This document shows positions 4,565 to 5,022 of a stretch of 5,022 nt of DNA, piece after piece. The notes beneath the pieces are model-generated. The model had not been told where the DNA came from. It searched no databases and saw only the letters and a program-made list of their open reading frames with translations. This DNA is from an uncultured bacterium (GTDB taxonomy: Bacteria; Bacillota; Clostridia; Oscillospirales; Ruminococcaceae), in the NCBI GenBank assembly GCA_934845495.1, contig CAKWRB010000099.1:1-5022 (forward strand), written 5' to 3'. Numbering within the stretch: position 1 is the first letter of the stretch; every line of letters starts with the position of its first letter. A program made the translations under genes and the position numbers.

Positions 4565-4963
4565 ATGTACGATTCCAAGCCCTCCTACTACGGCACCGGC
4601 AGACGAAAGCACTCGGTAGCTCGTGTAAGAATGTACCCCGGCACCGGCAAGATCACCATCAACGGTCGTGACATCGATGAGTACTTCGGCCTCGAAACTC
4701 TGAAGCTGATCGTTCGTCAGCCCATGGAGATCACCAACACCCTGGGCCGTTTTGATATCGTTTGCACCGTTGCAGGCGGCGGCGTTTCCGGCCAGGCCGG
4801 CGCAATCCGTCACGGCGTTGCCCGTGCCCTGCTCCAGAACGGCGATGAGATGCGCCCGATCCTGAAGAAGGCTGGCTTCCTGACCCGTGACCCCAGAATG
4901 AAGGAAAGAAAGAAGTACGGCCTGAAGGGTGCCCGTCGCGCTCCCCAGTTCTCCAAGAGATAA
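4565..4963 (+). CDS. rpsI: Small-subunit ribosomal protein uS9
   Basis: A complete 132-residue S9 of the 30S head, whose C-terminal tail reaches the P-site tRNA anticodon stem-loop. Diagnostic segments are [25 protein letters not shown] (10-34), [20 protein letters not shown] (71-90), [19 protein letters not shown] (106-124) and the universally conserved C-terminal SKR (130-132) that contacts tRNA. The start ATG follows GAGAGGAGG with AGGAGG (4551-4556) 8 nt upstream. It is cotranscribed with rplM (20-nt gap) from the promoter at 3977-4005. The 59 nt after the stop codon hold only a weak 4-bp hairpin (4983-4994), so a terminator or further gene may lie beyond the window. Confidence 0.98.
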   Translation: MYDSKPSYYGTGRRKHSVARVRMYPGTGKITINGRDIDEYFGLETLKLIVRQPMEITNTLGRFDIVCTVAGGGVSGQAGAIRHGVARALLQNGDEMRPILKKAGFLTRDPRMKERKKYGLKGARRAPQFSKR

Positions 4964-5022
4964 TTTTCACTGCTTCTCAGTACGTCTTTGGACGCTGTTT
5001 TGCAGAAAATTGGATGGTTTTG

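Noticed and set aside
4964..5022. Possible terminator after rpsI
   Set aside because: CGTC-TTTG-GACG (4983-4994) is only a 4-bp stem, and the TTTTC/GAAAA pairing around it is interrupted and not followed by a clean T-tract.
1..5022. Insertion sequences, CRISPR arrays, tRNA or phage genes
   Set aside because: No repeat-spacer pattern, transposase-like protein, cloverleaf or integrase was seen on either strand.

Overview
The window looks like a core chromosomal stretch from a GC-rich Firmicute of class Clostridia, most likely Oscillospiraceae/Ruminococcaceae. Strong AGGAGG ribosome binding sites, consensus sigma-A promoters with 17-bp spacers, and Clostridia-type protein sequences all point that way. 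This placement is inference from protein character, since no 16S or other decisive taxonomic marker is present. No mobile elements, tRNAs, rRNAs or CRISPR arrays are visible.

Layout. (1) Positions 1-480 (-) hold the first 160 codons of an ABC-F ATPase of the Lsa-like antibiotic-resistance/ribosome-protection group; the gene runs off the left edge. Its roughly 250-nt 5' leader (about 481-729) contains a consensus promoter, a seven-codon leader ORF, nested stem-loops and a 12-bp perfect terminator hairpin with a U7 tract placed just before the gene. This is the layout of a transcription attenuator. (2) Divergent from it, at 859-1761 (+), is a LysR-type regulator resembling the streptococcal methionine regulator MtaR/MetR. 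(3) Next, at 1946-3070 (+), is a cobalamin-independent methionine-synthase-like enzyme of the short YxjG/YxjH type, with all four zinc ligands visible. Its promoter has an extended -10 and a poor -35, and a near-match to the streptococcal MET-box lies centred at about -66. Regulator, operator and target gene thus appear to form one local methionine circuit. (4) A bidirectional terminator at 3114-3151 separates it from a convergent hypothetical gene (3215-3724, -) that has its own promoter. (5) From 3725 to 4118 lies an intergenic region with helically phased A-tracts, an UP-like element, a near-perfect promoter and a structured leader (probable L13 leader) for rplM-rpsI (4119-4963, +), the conserved ribosomal protein L13-S9 operon.

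The two observations most worth following up are the attenuator leader of the ABC-F gene and the MtaR-like regulator/MET-box/MetE-like unit, because MET-boxes of this form are best known from Streptococcaceae.
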